Source of the DNA: Ectocarpus siliculosus
Taxonomy: Eukaryota; Sar; Phaeophyceae; Ectocarpales; Ectocarpaceae
Direction: 5' to 3'
NCBI GenBank assembly: GCA_000310025.1
Contig: FN649741.1
Coordinates: forward strand, 5,182,890-5,246,889
DNA: 64,000 nt
A program made the position numbers and the translations under genes. Below the pieces are notes generated by a model. That model had not been told where the DNA came from. It did no database searches and was given only the letters and a program-made list of their open reading frames with translations. This document shows, piece by piece, positions 11,901-25,600 of this stretch (its first letter is position 1; the number at the start of each line of letters is the position of its first letter).

Positions 11901-14900
11901 TTTTCTGATCAGGCTGTTGATGGCACCCCTACGTTTCCATGCGTTCCGCCTCTTAGTTGGCGTGTATGCCATCTCGAGCATTCCCGGTCACTTTTGTCTA
12001 GGGATCGGCCGCCGAGTGAAGGACTCACCCTGGGCACTGCTAGATGGTAATCTTGGTGTTCAAGGGAAGCCTTCGCATTCCGATACAATTGCCCCGGTTG
12101 TGTATGTGAACATGGAGCTCCCCACAATGCCGATTCCACCGTTACTGCATCTGTCCCCTTTGAAACCTGGCCAGTGGTCAATATCTTTTTGAGACGCCTG
12201 GCCAGCGGTCAATACTTTTGGGTTGTTTCATCTAATTCGCCACACAGGGAGCGAGCACTCGCCGTCTGCATGAGGCCCAGCGACTCGTTGGTGTTGAAAG
12301 TCACGTTGGCGTTCTCGTGCATGCCGAAAATCTCCGGGTTGTCCACCCCCGGAAGCTGCCCGAAGTAGTCGCTCACGCCCTGTGCCAGGAGATAAAGGAA
12401 CCACACGCATGGTACAAGCATTGTCATGTCCATAAGCTGGGTGGACCCCCTTTCCATCTGTTTCTTTTCCTCTGCTGCCCCATATTAACAGCCTTTGTTT
12501 AACCAACATTCTCCAACAAATCGAGGGGCCCGACCGAATCGAAACTTCGTATCAAGACGAACCTGGAAGGGACCAGGGGACGGCGAGAAGTATATCCCGG
12601 AGCCACTGAACCTGTATCCGGACTTGAGGATCCCGTCGTTGATGTAGATCCCCAGGACGCTCATGAGGCAGCGCCGGTCCCAGTCGTCGGTGACCCTTCC
12701 GCCGTAGTTGATCTGCCCGGTCACGTAGCGCAGTGCATCCCACGGCACCTCGTCCTGCAAGTCGCCGCGAGTGCCGAAAAGCGAAGCAAATACGATCATC
12801 GCCCGATAGTGACATAACGAGTAAACTACGATCTTGTGCACCGGGGGTGACATGGGGCACATTGTGGCGGCAACCCGAAGAAGAGAGGAGATTTGCGATG
12901 GGAATACCAAGTCGGAGCGTGGCAGGGGAGGGGTGGAGTCGCTGAGCTATTCAGCCCGTGCATGCCCTTTGCCAAATATTTATGGTTTTCTTTTGGTTGG
13001 TTGTTGCCGGAAAATTTGCTCTGTTTTCCCAACGCGCTTCAGGTCGAGAGGCAAGATGCATCGCTGAAAAGAGAGTATCCACCAAAAGCACACCATCGAT
13101 TGTGCAGACTTTCTCCGCAGCGCGTTCAACATTATTCACCTGCTCCTCGAGGAATTTTCTCATGACCGCGATGGAAGTTTCGAGGTCGGACTCGTCGAAG
13201 GCGTACCGGATGTTCCACCCCAACGGTCCGAACTTCCTTCTTTCCTGTTCAGTTGGTTTAATTCGGATGGGACCCGATGAATGCTTACGAAACAAGACCA
13301 TGGACATCAATGTAGATTAGTCGTATGCGACAGAATGACGTGTGGCACGCACGACGTGGGATACCACACGAAGCGTTCTCAGTACGTGAGCTGACGGGGT
13401 TATTGTCTAGCGGCTGCCTCCTAAGAAGCTCACGTGGAGAAATTAACAAAGGGATCAAGAGTGGAGGATTTTCCTCGGGTAGGCAGAGAGGCGCGTCTGT
13501 TAGGAGGCGACACGTACTGCCCGAACGTAGCGTACCGTGTATCTCAAACACGTGTACCTGAATGTTGGCGTGGAAGAAGAGAAGTCCGACGATCATTCTC
13601 TTGAACTCGTCCCTCTTGGCGCAAGTTTCCCACTCATCTTCCTTCATTAGGTTCGCCCAAGACCTGGGAGCGAAAGCATGACGTTGTGTCGAGATGATCT
13701 CACATAAGGGTCGCGACAATACCGTATCCTCCTAAGCTCCAAAAAAGAAGCGCATTCTTTGTGTCGACACCCTGAGAAAATATGCATGGTTGTCCTTTCC
13801 GCCTGGTGTCGTGTTTGCCCCCCTCCTCCCTCCTTGAAGTTGGCTACATCGGTCCGGACTTCCCAGAAATAAAAAGAAGAACCCGAGGACTCATCGTTGA
13901 CTAGCAACACCTTCGTCTTCAATGTGGCAAGCTTGACCTTCATCCCGTCCCCTATATTTTACGGGAAAAGCGAGGACGGAGTGAAAACCGAGACCTGTAT
14001 TGATCCCTCGGCGTCCTGTCCATGTGAATTCTTCTTTCACGCACATTATTCCCCTCTATCGACTAGCTTCTGGTCACCGATAGGTCGGTAGCCAGCTAAA
14101 GAATCACACAGCCACACAATCGCAAATAATGCAGCCACACACCCACATGCACTCCTACCTGGCGACGTTCGCCTTGATGCCCTTGGGCGGCTCGTTGGTC
14201 ATCTTCACGCCGTTCTGGAGGATAGACACGGGGAAGTACGTGGCCGGCGCGCTGGTTAGGTAGAGGCGGAAGGCCTCGTTGTTGGCCTCCGTGGCGTCGG
14301 CTAGCCCAAAGACGATCTTCTCCAGCGCCGGCATCCACGACTTGGCAAGCCTGAGAAAAGCGGGTGGTCCCAATATTGTTTTGTGTACGAGGCACGTACG
14401 CACGCTAAGCAACCACCAATATTAGGAGGAGGGTCTACTCATAGCCGTGCATGCCGTCGTCGTTAGACCATCGACCTAGCATTCCTAAAACGCCGGGGGC
14501 GGAGCACGCCGGATTTTCACCGGACCAGGCTAACGCATCACTAAGCATGAAGCGCAATGAGGTATGCGGCGAGTCGCATGGAGGGTGCATAACGAGGAGG
14601 GAAGAAGTAATTCAAGTTGGTCGTTTCGAGAACACTCTAGTCGACCAGTCCGGCAACGTTTCCCAGGAGGCAGCCATAATATTGCGGGTTCGTTGGGCAT
14701 GGTGTGTGATTGTGGCATGCACACGGTCAACGAGATTAAGGATTGGAGAAAAAAGCGAACCTCACCGGAAAGTTAGTGAATTTGCGAAAGAAAATCAAGG
14801 AGGTGGCGCTCACCAACATGCCTACCAAGAAGAGCAACCCAACGCCATCACCATCGCCACAGAAACTCCCCAACCCAAACGAAAGACGCGACCACACACA

Positions 14901-16682
14901 AACTAGGCACACTCACATGCAGTTTTGCAGTAGAACCCAGTCCCCCGTTTTGGTTCCCTTCTCCACTAGCTCTGCCGCGTAGGGGCCCTGCCCTTGGCCC
15001 AAAGACACCAAGCTCAGTCGATCCGCGTATCCCATAACCTTGAGACGAATCACAGCATGAGTTGAATGACGTTCGACAAGCAAGGGTTTGTACAACGTCC
15101 GATTGGGGAGTTAGAGCTCACGTGAGGCATGGCTTCCGCCCCCTCGGGGTGGAAGACAGGGTTCGAGTAGCAGTAGCAGTAGCAGGGATGGAGTGTGGGA
15201 AAGTAGGATAATAGCAGAGTATGAGGTACAGCGTGGGCTTGTGCCACGCAGCGTTGATTGGATCGCAGGAGCTGGGAGGGTTACGGTATTCCGGAAGCGG
15301 GTCCAGAGAGGGCTTTCACGCCTCCTTTCCAAGATGAGGTGGGTGGTGCTTGGTAGTGTGTGCAAGACAAACAGAGGGGGGGGGGAGAGCGAGAGAGAAA
15401 GGAGAGCGAGAGAGTTTGGTCAGCCCCTCCTTCCGAAGGGCATCCACGTTGCGCCTACTCTGAAATAATTAAAACGTGTAAGGGCGAGGCTGAGGAGCGC
15501 CCTTAGGTGTATACGCTGCATGGGGTGCCATTCTTCGAAAGAAGCGTGCTTTTGTATTTGCAGTATTTGTCGTGACCAATTTCTTGGCTGTGACTCGACC
15601 GGCCCATCATCTACACCATGGAAGGCGATCAGCACGGGCGCCTTTCAAGCTTACGTTGCACTTCGAATTGTTTACTTGATCGTCCCATGCTGAGTAAAAA
15701 GTGTATGCTCGGTTTCACCTTCGCGAATCGAAGCAGCATGGACGTCGGGTCGGCTCCGGTGGACAGGATGAAGATGCAGGGGGTCTTGTTATCTAAGTCC
15801 GCGTAGATATCCTCCATCGATGCCGAAGGGCTGTTTCGAAAACAATCAGTTGGGCAGGTAGGCAGACAGATTGACAGGCAATTAGGCGTATAGGAAAGGA
15901 AGTAGATGATTCGGTCAGGCGTAAATGAATGGTGGAATGTCGTTCGTGCTGAACAAGGGGGTCGATGACAGGAAGAGCGTATATGGAGCGTTGTGGAACA
16001 GGAGGCGGGTAATGGCGGTCTCCGACCTTTAGTAGTACACGTATACAGTCAGCATACGACCAACATGACGTGTACAACATAAAGCCTGTACATTGGACGG
16101 TCTGCTAATCATGTGCAAACAACACGATGTTGTCACCTCTCCGCAAAGCTGCTGCCGAGTTTCTCCCCGACGAACTTGGCGATGCACCGCAGCAGCTGGT
16201 CCTCTCGAAACGCCTTGACGAGCAGCAACTTCTGGAACGAGCTCGCCCCTTCCCCCCCCTTCCCTTTCCCGAAAAACCCGCCGGGGATCCGCGACTCGTC
16301 CCAGACGTCCCCCTTGTCCGCCCAGGAAACCCAGGCCTCCCAACTTTCCGTCAAGCTCTCGCAAAGACCCTCCAGCGGCGAACATGCAGCACCATCAACG
16401 CCTTCATCTCCTTCCTCCTCCTGCCCACCCCCACTTTCGTTGGAGTGGCCACCGCCCCCCACGGCGCGCTGCTCCGCGGCGAACAGAAGATCCCACTGTA
16501 CGGGCGTCAACCGGGCCGGGTTCGGGTTCGGGGGCTGCGCGGACCGGTCCACGGGCCCAGGTCCGCGCAGGAACAGCGCCCACTCCTCCCGGGGTATCTC
16601 GGAACGATGTCGGAGGATCTGGAAGCAGATGAGCGCGCTGAAGAGCAGCTTATGCCTTTCGAACAAACCGCGGCAGATATTC
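8953..16682 (-). other. Dynein AAA6 and C-terminal domain, exons E64-E77
   Basis: Exons E64 16137-16682, E65 15719-15830, E66 14917-15038, E67 14159-14350, E68 13558-13663, E69 13140-13244, E70 12563-12754, E71 12263-12379, E72 11556-11702, E73 11203-11337, E74 10631-10746, E75 9998-10118, E76 9530-9638, E77 8953-9230. Motifs are [153 protein letters not shown] and [18 protein letters not shown]64, by far the longest exon, has a Gly/Glu-rich insert. In E75 the usual aromatic pair before the FFFPQGF motif is replaced ([15 protein letters not shown]). Introns after E71 and E76 begin GCGAGT and GCAAGA. In E76/E77 the GC donor splits the Gly codon of LEGARWD. Confidence 0.97.
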
Positions 16683-19600
16683 CTGGGGTGTGGGTTGCCG
16701 TCAAGGTGGAGAACCGGAGAGAAGAAGGGAAGCCGTGTATTGTGTGTACTGTAGTGAGTGGCACGATGTGTAGAGATGACGAATGATTGCGTCGTTGACC
16801 ACAGTTTTTCGTCGTGGCAAGAAGCAGAGAGCGGGAAGCCCGAACCGTTCGAAGAAAGGAGACGGGAAGCAATGCGGATGTTCAAGAAGCTTCTAGCACG
16901 TTGCTTGCTAGCGCAGGATATGGTTTTCTCAACATTCAAAAGCGCTTTCTCTCACCCGTAAATGACGCGCGTAGAATACGACACTAGGTTGGCGAGTCTT
17001 CGACCGAGGTCGGAGTCTTTCTCCGCTCCGTCGATGCACCTTCACACCGGGACGGCAAGCAAAGATAGGAACGAAGCCACCAATCCAGCGAGAGGCGAGC
17101 AGCGGGGTAAGGCGTGCGCCAGTGCAGTAAGGGGCCGTTGGACAACACGTTAGGTGACGGGGCGATCTGCTTCGGTACAATGTTCAAGCGCCGCGTACTC
17201 GCGTTTTCAGCTGTACGTTGAGGACGAACATGCTTAAGGATCGCGCTCGATATCCACAATACGTGGTATAGCCGGGGATCAACGAGTATCCTTGACGAAA
17301 CATATGAATCAAAGGAGAAAACGACAATGCCTTGCCTTCACATAACAGTATCTCGGCTTTTTCTAAGCCTATGCTTGTCGGGTAACTTGGGTTTGATCAC
17401 AGTCAGTTGAACACATACTCTCTGAATTCAAAGTTCAAGGTGAGCACATGCCGCCATGATCATGAACAGCATCTGAAAGACCGGTCTTATGGATTGGGGG
17501 GAAGTTCTTTTCAACACCAACGACAAACTTTACGACAGTAGCATCACCACCACCACCAACAACAACAACAACAACAACAACAACACCGCGTTGCTCCCAC
17601 CTGTCGAAGAGTGTCTGATAGTACTGGAGCGAGTACTGGTACATCGGGTCGATGCCGGAGAGGTCAGCGATGACGAAGTAGATGATCGATCCTCGCGTGG
17701 CGACCGGTGTGTACTTCTTCCGCGCGAGATCGATCTCGATCTCCGTCTTCTCGCTCTCCTCCACTCGTTCCTTGATGATACTGGAGGTTGTCTTAGAGTC
17801 CGCCAGGGTGTTGATCAGGACCTGCAGAAGGAACCAGAATCGAGCACATGCACAATCCAATATAAGCTATCGGAACGAGGAATGCCGCTGTCTGTACAAC
17901 CGCAGCAACAAGTGTGGACCGGAAGCATTGCTCGAAACACGTGGATTGCGCTTGACGTTCAAGCTGTGCCCTACATTTCGGATCAAGGCCGTGCGGGAGC
18001 CAGACGCGTCGCAACCACTGCAAATGTTGTCTCGTGTGAGCTTTGAAGCAAAGGTATCACTTTTTTGGTGTAGTACGCGAGTAAGAAGTGTTCCGTGTAT
18101 TCCTATTGCACGGCGGTGGCACGAGTGAATATCGTAAGGCGATCGGTTTCTTTCTATGGAGAAACGAACTGAAAAACGCTCACCTCGTCGTCAAGGATGT
18201 TTCCGGAGGAGTTGGACAAGAGATGGAGGATCCGGGCCTCCAGGTCCGAGAGCTGCTTCTTGTCTTCGGCCATTCTCAGCAGGAGCTGAGTCTTGCGCTT
18301 CTCGATGTCCGGCCGCTCTTTCGCGACGACCTGTTGTTTTCGATGGTGTTTGGGCAATCGAAGGTACAGCACACCGCGAGATCCGTATCCACCGCCGATG
18401 GTCGTGTTGTTGTGGTTGGGGAAGAGGTGGGCGTCATGCCTTCTTTGTAATATACTTCCCGTGCCACAATGACATGCAGAGCGGGTAATTTGGCTTCCTA
18501 AAGGTTGTGTTGGTCTCAGGTTTGGTTTCTTGCACGGTTTGGAGAGTTCAGCTACAACAAGGACATGTGTAGTGGTCCAGGCCATTCTTCCCACTACCGT
18601 AGCGACAGGCGAGTCCAAGCCCCATACTTCGAGTCAGGATTTGGTTTTCAAGGTTGTGTTTGTTTGCCTTGAGACTACGGAACAAGAGGACCTTGACATA
18701 GTTCAGAAAGGCGAAGACAACAGAAACAGACAACGACAACGCTCGAGGATGCATCCCGCAGATCTGCTCGTCACCCGCAAGGGACAGAGACTTCACAGGG
18801 CAATCTAGGTACGGTATGGTGCACACACAATTGAGTGGGGGTAGCCTTGCCTGATGCATATTGGAGTAAAGTCTGAGCTGGAGTGTGTGCAAGAGACCAA
18901 CGGTGTTAGAGTCAAATATACTGCAACCGTGTATGGCGTTTTTTTTACAGGAGTAAGTGTGACTCTTCGACGAGTGGCGTCGTTTTCGACCCGATTGAGC
19001 TTCGTACAGGGGGTGACCCATCTATGCGTTCAGTGCCGCTTCGCCCGGCGGCACCTTCTCCTCATGGCCAAAGGTGTGCTACAAGTTGGTTGTCCCGCGA
19101 CGTGTCTTGCCTGTCCTAGCAGCTGGTCCTCTAAGCCCTCCATGGTGACGGTGAAGTTGATAATGTTGACCTTGATGCACACCTCGGGGAGGTAGTGTGG
19201 GTTGGGCATCTTGGTTGTGAGATACATCTTGAAAGAGTCGGCGTAGTCCACGTCCGAGTCGCCGATCCTGATGAGAGTCCGGTTTCCTTGCCTGCGTTGT
19301 GTTTGGATGCAATTTGGGGGCATGGCGAGGCCCGGGGTGAAATTTCTCATGTGTCGGAGCGTAAAGGAAGCAAAGGAAAGGGAGAGAGAGACATGGGTGA
19401 TCGGGGCACGGTCCGTATGGGCTGGGGGGGATCGGGCGCAATCAGGGCTGCCGTGTTTGTCGGGGGTCCGTACACACCAGTGCTTGTCTTTGAAGAATTA
19501 TCCTTGCCTCGCGCAGGCAGCAGGTTGTCTGTTCTACATGTCTCAGCCACATCTACAGAACAGGCTTTAAGTAAGTTTATGCATCGGTGCGTTCTCGCGT

Positions 19601-22600
19601 CATGTGTTTCTTCTCCTCACTTGAAGGTCGCCTTCTGAAGGACAGGCTCGAGCGCGGGCTCTATGTGCTCCGTGATGTCCTCGATCAGGAGAGGCCGACC
19701 GACCCTAATGCAGTTCTCCAGGGACCGCAGCAGCTTGGCATTGGTCATTGTGGTCACCTGGGTCGTCGTCACCACAGATGTGCATGGCATGGCATGGGGG
19801 GTTCGGCGTTCGGCACGAACTCAGCTGGCGGGGTTCGCGAGTGCATAGCTGTGGCTGTAGGGGCGGGGTGTACAGTCAAGGCGGTATCGGTGTTCCGGCA
19901 CACGAATAGTTTGCAACTGCAACAAAAAGAAAAGGAAACTTCGAGAATTGAAACATCACTTGATTCCATTGTTTTCTCCATGTTTGTGATCTAGTTGTAT
20001 GCTCATGACCAATCAAATAAGAGAAACAGAAAAAAATCTAGAGGATCATGATGACGAGATGAAACAGAAGAACGCTTACCTCGATGTCATCCCCCTCGTG
20101 CATTTTTTTTATCCACTTGTTGGCTTGTCCCTGCGGGTCTATCATCAGGGGCCATCTCGTCCCCTTTGCGACTAAAATAGCCGAGTCCGTGGACACCTGA
20201 GACGCGGAAAATAATGCCAGCCGTTTTAATGTTTTTGAGACGCCGTGCACATGCGAATTCATTGTCTACGTTGTCACCAGGCCATAGACCAACGAGTCCT
20301 TGCAATGCTGAGACTGGCGGAACGGAGGGAGCATCGAGCAGCGCAATGCGCCTCACAAAAGCGAGGGACAATCCCCGTCACAAGCACGTCTGTAGCGTGG
20401 GGGGCGGTCTGATCTCGTTTCGTATTCCATCAGAACGTTAGCCTATCGTTTTTCCTCTTGGATTGTGGGTAAGACCATGAACACGGCGGGTGCCAGCGGG
20501 GGGTTGACAAAAGCGCCTACAGGTTGCACGGAAACACGACAAAGTGCCTGTACTCGTCCCCCCTGACATTTTGCAATCACCTTATCCGTCGGGAGAGCAC
20601 AGTTCTGCCACCCCCGAATCTCCACCGGGTCCCCCAGCGTCCCAATCAGAGAGAACCCACCGCCACCACCGCCACCACCACCATCACCAGTTTCATCGTC
20701 CCCGTCTCCTCCGGCACTGTCGCCCCCACCACTACAAGGGATGCCTTCTTGCTTCACCCTCTTCATCCAAGTCGCCACGAGGTCGTCGCGGTAGCCCCCT
20801 GTGAAGGGGCCGTAGTACGACAGACACCCGCAGGACAAGAACGCGTCGCCGATAAGGTCCACCTGTTCTCGTTCGTCGTCGGGCGTCGTCATCGATGTCG
20901 TGGGGGCGGTGTTCCGGCGTTTGCGAGGGAGTGGGAAAGCTTGCAAATACCGTTTTGCGGAATAATGTAAGGATGGGTGAGTTCGCCAATCCACGCTTTT
21001 GTCTCCAGTTTGGGAGTCCACTCAGGTCTGTACCTTGTTCCTCTTGTGCTATCGCTTTATTGGAAATAGGTCAACACGTATAGAAGTTTGAACGTACTCG
21101 GTCAAACACCATGTGTGGCCACTACTGTACAAAAGAGAACTGAAAAACACTGGTACGGCAGTAGGAACGCACACCAAGGCAAAGGATGCAGTCGTGCTTT
21201 CTACAGCAGGAGCCTATTTGACTGAGGGTTTGGATTTCTCCGGGATAGGAGTTCCCAGGAAACCCAAGACTCTTCTGTCGAGGTGTTCGTGCCCGCCAAA
21301 GGCACCCCGAATCCACTTAGTTGCTGTACGAACACGAAAACCCCCACCATGATATTGTTCCAACCCCCCCACCCTCCCGTTGTGCGGGGTCGAGAACCCT
21401 CACTCCGCGCACAGGGGATAATTGCACCACGTTGTGTTAAATTGGTCAAGCACCCTCGAGGCAGTTATACAGTGCTTACAACTGTCTCTGGAAATGAACG
21501 CACCAGAAACTAAACTAAATCATACGCAGCTGTCATCCGTACGCGAGGAAGTAAGCACAAGATGCCGAACACCCTTAGCAGGATGCACCGCACCCTTCAT
21601 GCGACTCGCCGAATACCTCACGGCGCTTCGCGCTTGGTGATGTGAGAGCCTGGTCCGGTGAGAACCGTCCCGGCTTCGTAGGGATGCGAGGTTATTGGTC
21701 TAACGACTACGGCATGCACGGCTATGAGTACCCCCCCCCCCCCTCCCTGTTCGCGTGGCCCGGGCAGAATATGGTGTCGAGTCCTGCTTTGTTTATCAAC
21801 TCGGCCCACCTTCTGTTTGCCCAGGTTCTCGAGGGACTCCAGCCACCGCACGCCCTCGGACGCAAGGCCGGAGGTCAGCTTCTCCGCTCGCACCAGCCTG
21901 TTGGCGGTGGTCTCGGCCTCGTCGGCGAGGCGCTTCTTCTCGCCCACGGTTGCGGCACACTGCGCCTCCAGGGCCTCGACCTTGTCGTTGACTTCTTTCA
22001 GCTCCGCCTATTGTAAAGTTTGGTGTGGTGATTGGAACCGGAAAAAAAACGTGAAGTCGTGTAGATAGGAAAAGATTGGTGGAAGGACCACCCTCCAAGA
22101 AAGCAAGCGTTGGGGAAGCGGGTTGCATCGTTTGTTCTGCGGCAACCATCCCAAAAAACTTGAGTTCTGGTGGGAACAGAAAGTAGGCGTGATCGCAGAA
22201 GCAAAGTTTACTAACAGATGGGGCAGTGAATGTGGAAAGCCACGGCGAGAAGCGGGGCCTGCTTCTGGTCGCCGTCCCATCTCCGTGAAAGCCGCGCAGC
22301 CCGAAACGGCGTGAAAATATACGTTACATGGGGTAGTGCACGACGAAACGTGCAGACTTGCTGAGACGGCCACAACGACAAGACACAGGCCCCAATGGAC
22401 GCATACCTGCTTGATCGCCAGGGTGGCATTCGCAGCAGCCAGCAAGCTGTTCATCTCCTCCAGCTTGGCCTTCTTGGGAGCTACGACCTTCGCAACCTGC
22501 CGCCGTGAGAAAGATGGGCCGAGCAAAGGGTTGGGCAGAGAGAGGATTCGCGAGAGCTGGAGTTGGCCTCAAGGTTTAGCCTGGACACGACACGCGAGGA

Positions 22601-25600
22601 CGTCGTGGAACCTCGTCTATGTCGGTGAGCGACAAAGAGGCTTCATCACAAAACTCAAATCGAAATTCGCGACCAGCAAAGATGCAAACTTGTTGAGAAA
22701 AGTAGAGGCATGACCGAATCAAGAACCACAATCGTGTGGTGTGGTATCTGGGGTAAGGGCGTGGGTTTTGTTCATTCACCTTCGCTTCGAGCAACTTCGT
22801 ACCTTGGAGTACACGTCCATGGCGTGGACGAACATGCACAGCCCTGAGGCAGCCTTTGACACCTTGGTGACCACGTCGATCGCCATGTTGGGATTTTCCA
22901 CGTACGGCTTGATCTTCTTCAGTATCGTCGGGCTGATGTTGTCCTAACGTTGTCGGGATTACGGATACGATTTGTGGCGCACAGATATTCACGTGCTGGG
23001 AGGGCTCCTCGTTGGTCATTTCGCGCTCGCTGTTAACCTGTATGACGTCAACCGTACAAGCTCAGGCAGCCCTCTCACTCAAGCTATTGAAAAATGAAGA
23101 CCTGTGTCTTGTGTTGGTGAACAATCTAATCCCATCGATCCGCACCATATCCTACTTGCCCTTGCCCTCCTGGCCCCCTATCCCCCTGCCCCTGCGCAAA
23201 CTGGAAAAAACTGAGAGTAAAAGCGGCAACGAGACATGTCAAGCAAGGTTGAATGGCTTGGGAAATCACCTTGTCGTAGTTCTTGAGCTTGTCCATGAAG
23301 CTGGTATCTGCCAGGACTTTCTTCGCCGAATCCCAGTCCGTCTTGGACTGATTTGCCAAGTGGTTGCGATGACGACGTTGTTGTTTGATCCGGTCAAGTG
23401 GTGTCATAGAATCCGTGAATCGACAGGGAGATATGAACGGAAACATTCGTGGTACCAGTTAGATTGGAGTCCTAGATATCAACGGTGCTTTTGTGCGACA
23501 TCGTTCTACGTTTGATTTTGGCTGATTCAACCCCACTTTCGGAAGGCTGCCAGCAACAAAAATGTAGACACAATAGTTTGTACACGTTGTCGAATACACT
23601 CGATAAGTCGCACACTAGCCGATCAAAACAGAAAGGAACACGGCTGTAGGTAACATGTTCATTCTCGCGAACAAGAGCTGTGCCTCGGTCATGAGCTTCT
23701 CATCTCCCACCTCGAGCAAGATGCATACCGCCTCCATGACGATCTGCACCGCCGGGGGTGGCTTGGCGAACCCTTTGACCTCCGTGATGTCGTTCTTGGT
23801 TAGGCTGTCTAGCGCCTTGAGGGCCGCCTCTAGCGCGGGGAGGGCCACGTCGAGGTCGGCCTGCGCGTCTGCCTGGACCGCCTTCACCTCGGCGGCTTGG
23901 ATTCCCACCTCCGCTTCTTCTTTGCCCACCTTGTTTGGTCGGGGAGGGGAGGGTTGGAAGAGTGAGGGTTCGTTCATGGTGTGTGCTGTCACAACCTGAA
24001 ACACCCTGGGATTGATTAACCATCAATATTTGTACACCCCCCATACAGCCGACGACATGCGCGTACCCTGGAAAAGGTCCTTCCAGGAGATTATTATCAG
24101 ATGAACGATTGCATTTGACCGTGTAGCAGTTCGTTGTGGAAGGAATTTGATCGCACCGTCTGTGTGCGTAAGCAAGCAACTGCGTCAACATTTCGGGAGC
24201 ATTGAAGGATCGCAGAACTTGTTCTGAATTTGGGTCGCGAACATTGGTGGCCTTTAGTAGGCGTTCGATTCTAGCAAACCCGACAGTAGTCCGCTGTCTT
24301 GTATACCCGAAGTCACCTTGTCTTTGACTTTGGCGGCATCGGCCTTGTCGATCTCGACTTGCTTGAGCAATTTCTCGGCGTCTTTGGAGGCCTGCTCGAG
24401 GACAGGCTCCAGCTTGGTCAGGTCTCCCTTGAGCCCCTCCACCATCGCGTTCGTCTCGTTTAACTTGGTCACGCCGACCTTGTCTCGATGTGTTTGGTGG
24501 TCGTTGGATTCAGCGGACAAAATAAAAGCTTCATCAGAAACAAAATTAACCGATCCGCCCGTCCACGCTTTGTAAAATATGAAAATTGTGGGCCTAGTTG
24601 ATCTTGGATCGCGTTGTCGACTCTATTCATGTCTACGTACATTCTCGGGGCGCCAACGAAGCTAAAAAAAAACGGCTGATTAAGCTCACAAAAAGCAACG
24701 AAATTTTTTTTCCGAGTTTACAGGACGTGGGGAAGGCGGAATTAAACCGAGCATCACAGCCAAGAAAGTGAGAGTTCTCCGACTATCTGTTGCATGGCAC
24801 ACCCACTTGTATCAGTAAGTCATTTGCTGTACGTCAATGCATTATCGGGACAGTAGCACTATCGTCAGTGATATGCATGCTCACTCGGTACGACATGGAA
24901 CACGACACACACGCACCTCCATCTGTTGGGCCTTGGTTTCCACGGCACCCTGAAGCACGCCCAGCTTGGCGGTATAGCTGTTGATGAGGTCGAGGTACGA
25001 CTTGGGCGTGGTGTACACCCGTCGAACGAGCTCATCATAGAACTTGTCGGCGAAGACCTTGATGGACGTGTGAACCACCCCGCACATGCGGATCAACCCG
25101 GCGCGTACCTTGTGAACAAACACCGGAAAAACAGCACGAAAAGTAAGGTGTAGAAACCTGCCCTATGCCTCAAGGGAAAAACGGTCAAATCACGTGCGCC
25201 CGTTCACGTAGTCCGCCGCGCCGGAAATTCAGCACGTCGCCTACAAAACCGTACCCCGCGTGAGGGTGTCGCCGTTGCACGCGCCAATTACCAGGCACTA
25301 AGCCCGAGCGTGTTTCTGTTGGAGATAAGCACACTCTACTCCCCAAGATCATCCGCACCCCGCAAAATCTCACGTCCGTTAGTTACGGAGATACTCGTTA
25401 CCGCTCCCCCAAGCCGAGCCACCATCCTGTTTACCGCTTCCATGTAAAAACAAACAGGGGGACCTCCGGTGTGTTTTCTTTGTTCAGTATCGACGGTTCT
25501 AACCCGCGCACCAATGAAAAGATGTCAGTCTTGGCAGCTGGATGAAACACGTGGAACACGTATTCTAGGATTGGGGGTCCGGATACACGAAGGAGGTTTC

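Noticed and set aside
16113-16786. Two overlapping plus-strand frames of 213 and 219 codons
   Set aside because: They are antisense to dynein exon E64, whose minus-strand frame has the conserved [12 protein letters not shown] block. High GC and lack of stops explain the shadows.
20524-20970. Plus-strand His/Thr-rich frames
   Set aside because: They are the antisense of the glycine-coding repeat in dynein exon E57, which carries conserved dynein motifs on the other strand.
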